36,335 bases of DNA from positions 1 through 36,335 of the IMG/VR virus record IMGVR_UViG_3300009529_000006, one strand, 5' to 3'. A program made the translations under genes and the position numbers. Source of the DNA: a virus. Numbering within the stretch: position 1 is the first letter of the stretch; each line of letters opens with the position of its first letter. The notes below the pieces were generated by a model that was not told the DNA's origin, ran no database searches, and worked only from the letters and a program-made list of their open reading frames with translations. Below, piece by piece: positions 34,501 to 36,335 of the stretch.

Positions 34501-36335
34501 ATGCCTTATACAGTTGATAATCCGCCAGAGCAGATTGAAAAACTACCAAAGCACGCTATTGAGATTTGGGTAGCTGCCTACAATTCCGCCTTCGAACAAT
34601 ATGAGGGCGATGAAGCGAAGGCGAATGCTACTGCTTGGGCTGCTGTCAAAATGAAATACAGGCAGGATGAGGATGGTAACTGGGTAGCCAAAGAAAGCAA
34701 GGAGGTTATTATGGCCAGTAAATTTAGTGCCGAGGATAAGCGGGAATTGTTGAAGGTGGCACTTATCGACAAGTTCGGATATGGCGGGGATGATTACTTA
34801 TATGTGGAAGATGTCTGGGATAACGAGTGTGTCTACCGAGTGAAAAGTGGGGACTATAAGATAAGCTATACCCTGAGTGAGAAGGGCGAGGTGGAGTTAG
34901 GAGAACCCGAGAAGGTAATGCGCCAAACGACCTATGAGCCGATAGAAGCCCTACAAGCCAAATACTCTGAGATTATTCAGGAAGTAGGGAAACGAAATGC
35001 AGCCCTGGATGCAGCCAGACTCAAGAAGATTGTGGAGCTTTGCCAGGAGTTGCTGTCGTCTGAAGAGCCGGATAAAGAAAAAACTAAAGAGGCTCTCAAA
35101 GAAGCTGATAAGGTGCTGGCTTGGCTGAAAGAGCAGAAGGTCATGAAGACTGAGGATGGAGTTAAATACCCTGCTGCTGCCTATGCCTATGTGGGTGATC
35201 CCGAAAAGTCTACCACCTGGAAACTGAGGCTTTGGCAAGACCTTGAGAAGAAAGTCACCCGAGTCCAGCTGGGCAGAGCAGCTGCGGCTTTAAGCCCTGG
35301 CGGATTCAGGGGACAGAAAGTGCAGATTCCTTCAGCTGACTTGCCAGCCGTGAAGAGGAAAATCCGAGCAGAATATAGCAAGCTGGGTGTAGAACCGGAT
35401 GAGGTTCCGAAGTGGGTGAAAGAAGTTGAGACTAGGGAATTGATTTTAAGCTATGTCCCACTTACCGAGGCCAAGTTTGATAAAGGGAGAGCTACAGTAA
35501 TTGTTATCAAGGCTGGCTTCAATGAAGATAATTCTCGCTACTATCCTGAGGAAGTCCTGAAGAGGGATTATAAAATATTCGAAGGACAGAAAATGTATGC
35601 CGACCATCCGACCGAGGAAGAGGAAGAAGCCCGGCCTGAGAGGTCGATAAAGGACTGGGTTGCCACCTTGACCAATGTGACATGCGATGAAAGCGGCACT
35701 ATCACCGGTATTGCTGAAATCATCGAGCCATGGTTGCTAACGAAGTTAGCCTCACTGCGAGATAAAGGGATGCTTTCAGAGATGGGCATTTCAATCAATG
35801 CAGTGGGAAGCGCATCGAAGGCTACCATTGATGGTAAAGAGACGCTGGTGATTGAGAAGCTGGTCGCATCCAGGTCGGTTGATTTTGTAACCGAACCTGG
35901 CGCCGGCGGGGTGGTCACATTCTACGAGGCCGACCGGCAAAGGGATATTGACCTAGTAGAACTATCAACCCTGAAGGACCGTCGCCCTGACTTAATTAAA
36001 GCTGTTGAGGCTGGGGTCAGGGTAGAAATTCAGAAGGAGGTAAAGCACAAGATGGAACTTGAAGAGCGAATCACGGAACTGGAGGGTCAGATTGAAACTC
36101 TGACCACGGAGCGCGACGACCTCAAGACCAAGGCGCAGGAGGCAGAGAAGGCAAAAGTGAAAGCCGAAGCACAAGCCGCCATTAAGGAGGCTGTAGACAA
36201 GGCCGAGCTACCCGATGCTGCCAAAGAGCAGCTCTTGGAGAGGTTCAAGGACGCTGAGTCTGCCGAGGGGATTGAGGAGGCGATACAGTCCGAGAAGGAT
36301 TATATCGCCAAGCTGGCCGAGGCGGGCAAGGTGAA
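34501..36335 (+). CDS. ChaB-domain / prohead protease / scaffold fusion (continues at 1-144)
   Basis: A 651-residue protein counted over the circle junction, starting at ATG 34501 behind AGGAGGTAATT. Residues 1-62 match the ChaB domain (LPKHAIEIWVAAYNSAFEQY then ANATAWAAVKMKY). Residues ~330-475 look like an S80-type prohead protease: GFNEDNSRYYPEEVLKRDY, H369 (MYADHP), then S431 (EMGISINAVG) and VDFVTEPGAGG, the likely catalytic His and Ser. Residues ~495-651 are coiled coil, the scaffold. It probably cleaves its own scaffold and the capsid during maturation. The N-terminal part seems unrelated to cleavage. Confidence 0.8.
   Translation, partial: MPYTVDNPPEQIEKLPKHAIEIWVAAYNSAFEQYEGDEAKANATAWAAVKMKYRQDEDGNWVAKESKEVIMASKFSAEDKRELLKVALIDKFGYGGDDYLYVEDVWDNECVYRVKSGDYKISYTLSEKGEVELGEPEKVMRQTTYEPIEALQAKYSEIIQEVGKRNAALDAARLKKIVELCQELLSSEEPDKEKTKEALKEADKVLAWLKEQKVMKTEDGVKYPAAAYAYVGDPEKSTTWKLRLWQDLEKKVTRVQLGRAAAALSPGGFRGQKVQIPSADLPAVKRKIRAEYSKLGVEPDEVPKWVKEVETRELILSYVPLTEAKFDKGRATVIVIKAGFNEDNSRYYPEEVLKRDYKIFEGQKMYADHPTEEEEEARPERSIKDWVATLTNVTCDESGTITGIAEIIEPWLLTKLASLRDKGMLSEMGISINAVGSASKATIDGKETLVIEKLVASRSVDFVTEPGAGGVVTFYEADRQRDIDLVELSTLKDRRPDLIKAVEAGVRVEIQKEVKHKMELEERITELEGQIETLTTERDDLKTKAQEAEKAKVKAEAQAAIKEAVDKAELPDAAKEQLLERFKDAESAEGIEEAIQSEKDYIAKLAEAGKV
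36313..36335. repeat. Terminal direct repeat marking circular closure (copy 2)
   Basis: Identical to bases 1-23, within the protease/scaffold reading frame. See copy 1. Confidence 0.9.

Noticed and set aside
1-36335. Insertion sequence or transposase
   Set aside because: No transposase motif, and no terminal inverted repeats flanking a gene were seen; mobile genes here are HNH nucleases.

Overview
The window is an essentially complete temperate tailed phage (siphovirus) genome in circular form. The first 23 bases recur as the last 23 bases (1-23 = 36313-36335), and one long reading frame runs unbroken off the right end and back in at the left, so the biological unit is a circle of about 36,312 bp. 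Gene content is that of a long-tailed phage with an HK97-type capsid: TerS, TerL, portal, MuF-like protein, prohead protease/scaffold, capsid cement, major capsid protein, head-tail connectors, tail terminator, tail tube, frameshifted tail chaperone, tape measure, Dit, tail hub, holin-like protein, tyrosine integrase and CI/LexA-like repressor. The host cannot be fixed from sequence. Strong AGGAGG ribosome binding sites, an attP that looks like the 3' end of tmRNA (ssrA), an XhlA-like holin candidate and the lack of any recognisable endolysin suggest a bacterium, possibly one with little or no murein such as Dehalococcoidia (Chloroflexota). That host assignment is inference.

Layout. Late structural genes on the + strand run from 28677 through the circle junction to 14917: packaging and portal (28677-33884), protease-scaffold (34501-end and 1-144), capsid (292-3166), connectors (3336-4745), a terminator at 4808, tail (5018-14048), lysis-like membrane proteins (14197-14718) and a strong terminator at 14992. 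The lysogeny block is on the - strand (15026-17179): integrase, attP, a lipoprotein and the repressor. A divergent control region (17186-17394) holds a consensus promoter and palindromic operators. The early + strand operon (17395-27710) carries HNH nucleases, Cro-like and zinc-ribbon microproteins, a RecT-type annealing protein, a 425-bp gene-free and apparently structured RNA region, a DnaD-like replication protein, a VRR-NUC nuclease, a DUF5131 radical-SAM-like protein, ASCH and ribbon-helix-helix proteins, and many small unknown genes. A second replisome-organiser-like gene lies on the - strand (27785-28423), with short repeats in its promoter region that may be iterons or operators.

The most interesting items are: the structured RNA candidate at 21905-22320; a programmed -1 frameshift in the tail chaperones (CCCTTTA at 6463); a repressor whose autocleavage Ser/Lys pair is replaced by Cys/Ala; a ssrA-type attP; a palindromic element found inside two unrelated coding sequences; a DNA methyltransferase reduced by an in-frame internal deletion to a 38-codon remnant; a small gene broken by an amber codon; a tail-tube protein and a tail hub with inserted domains; and the missing endolysin. 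Four HNH endonucleases, one antisense between terS and terL, suggest repeated homing-element invasion.
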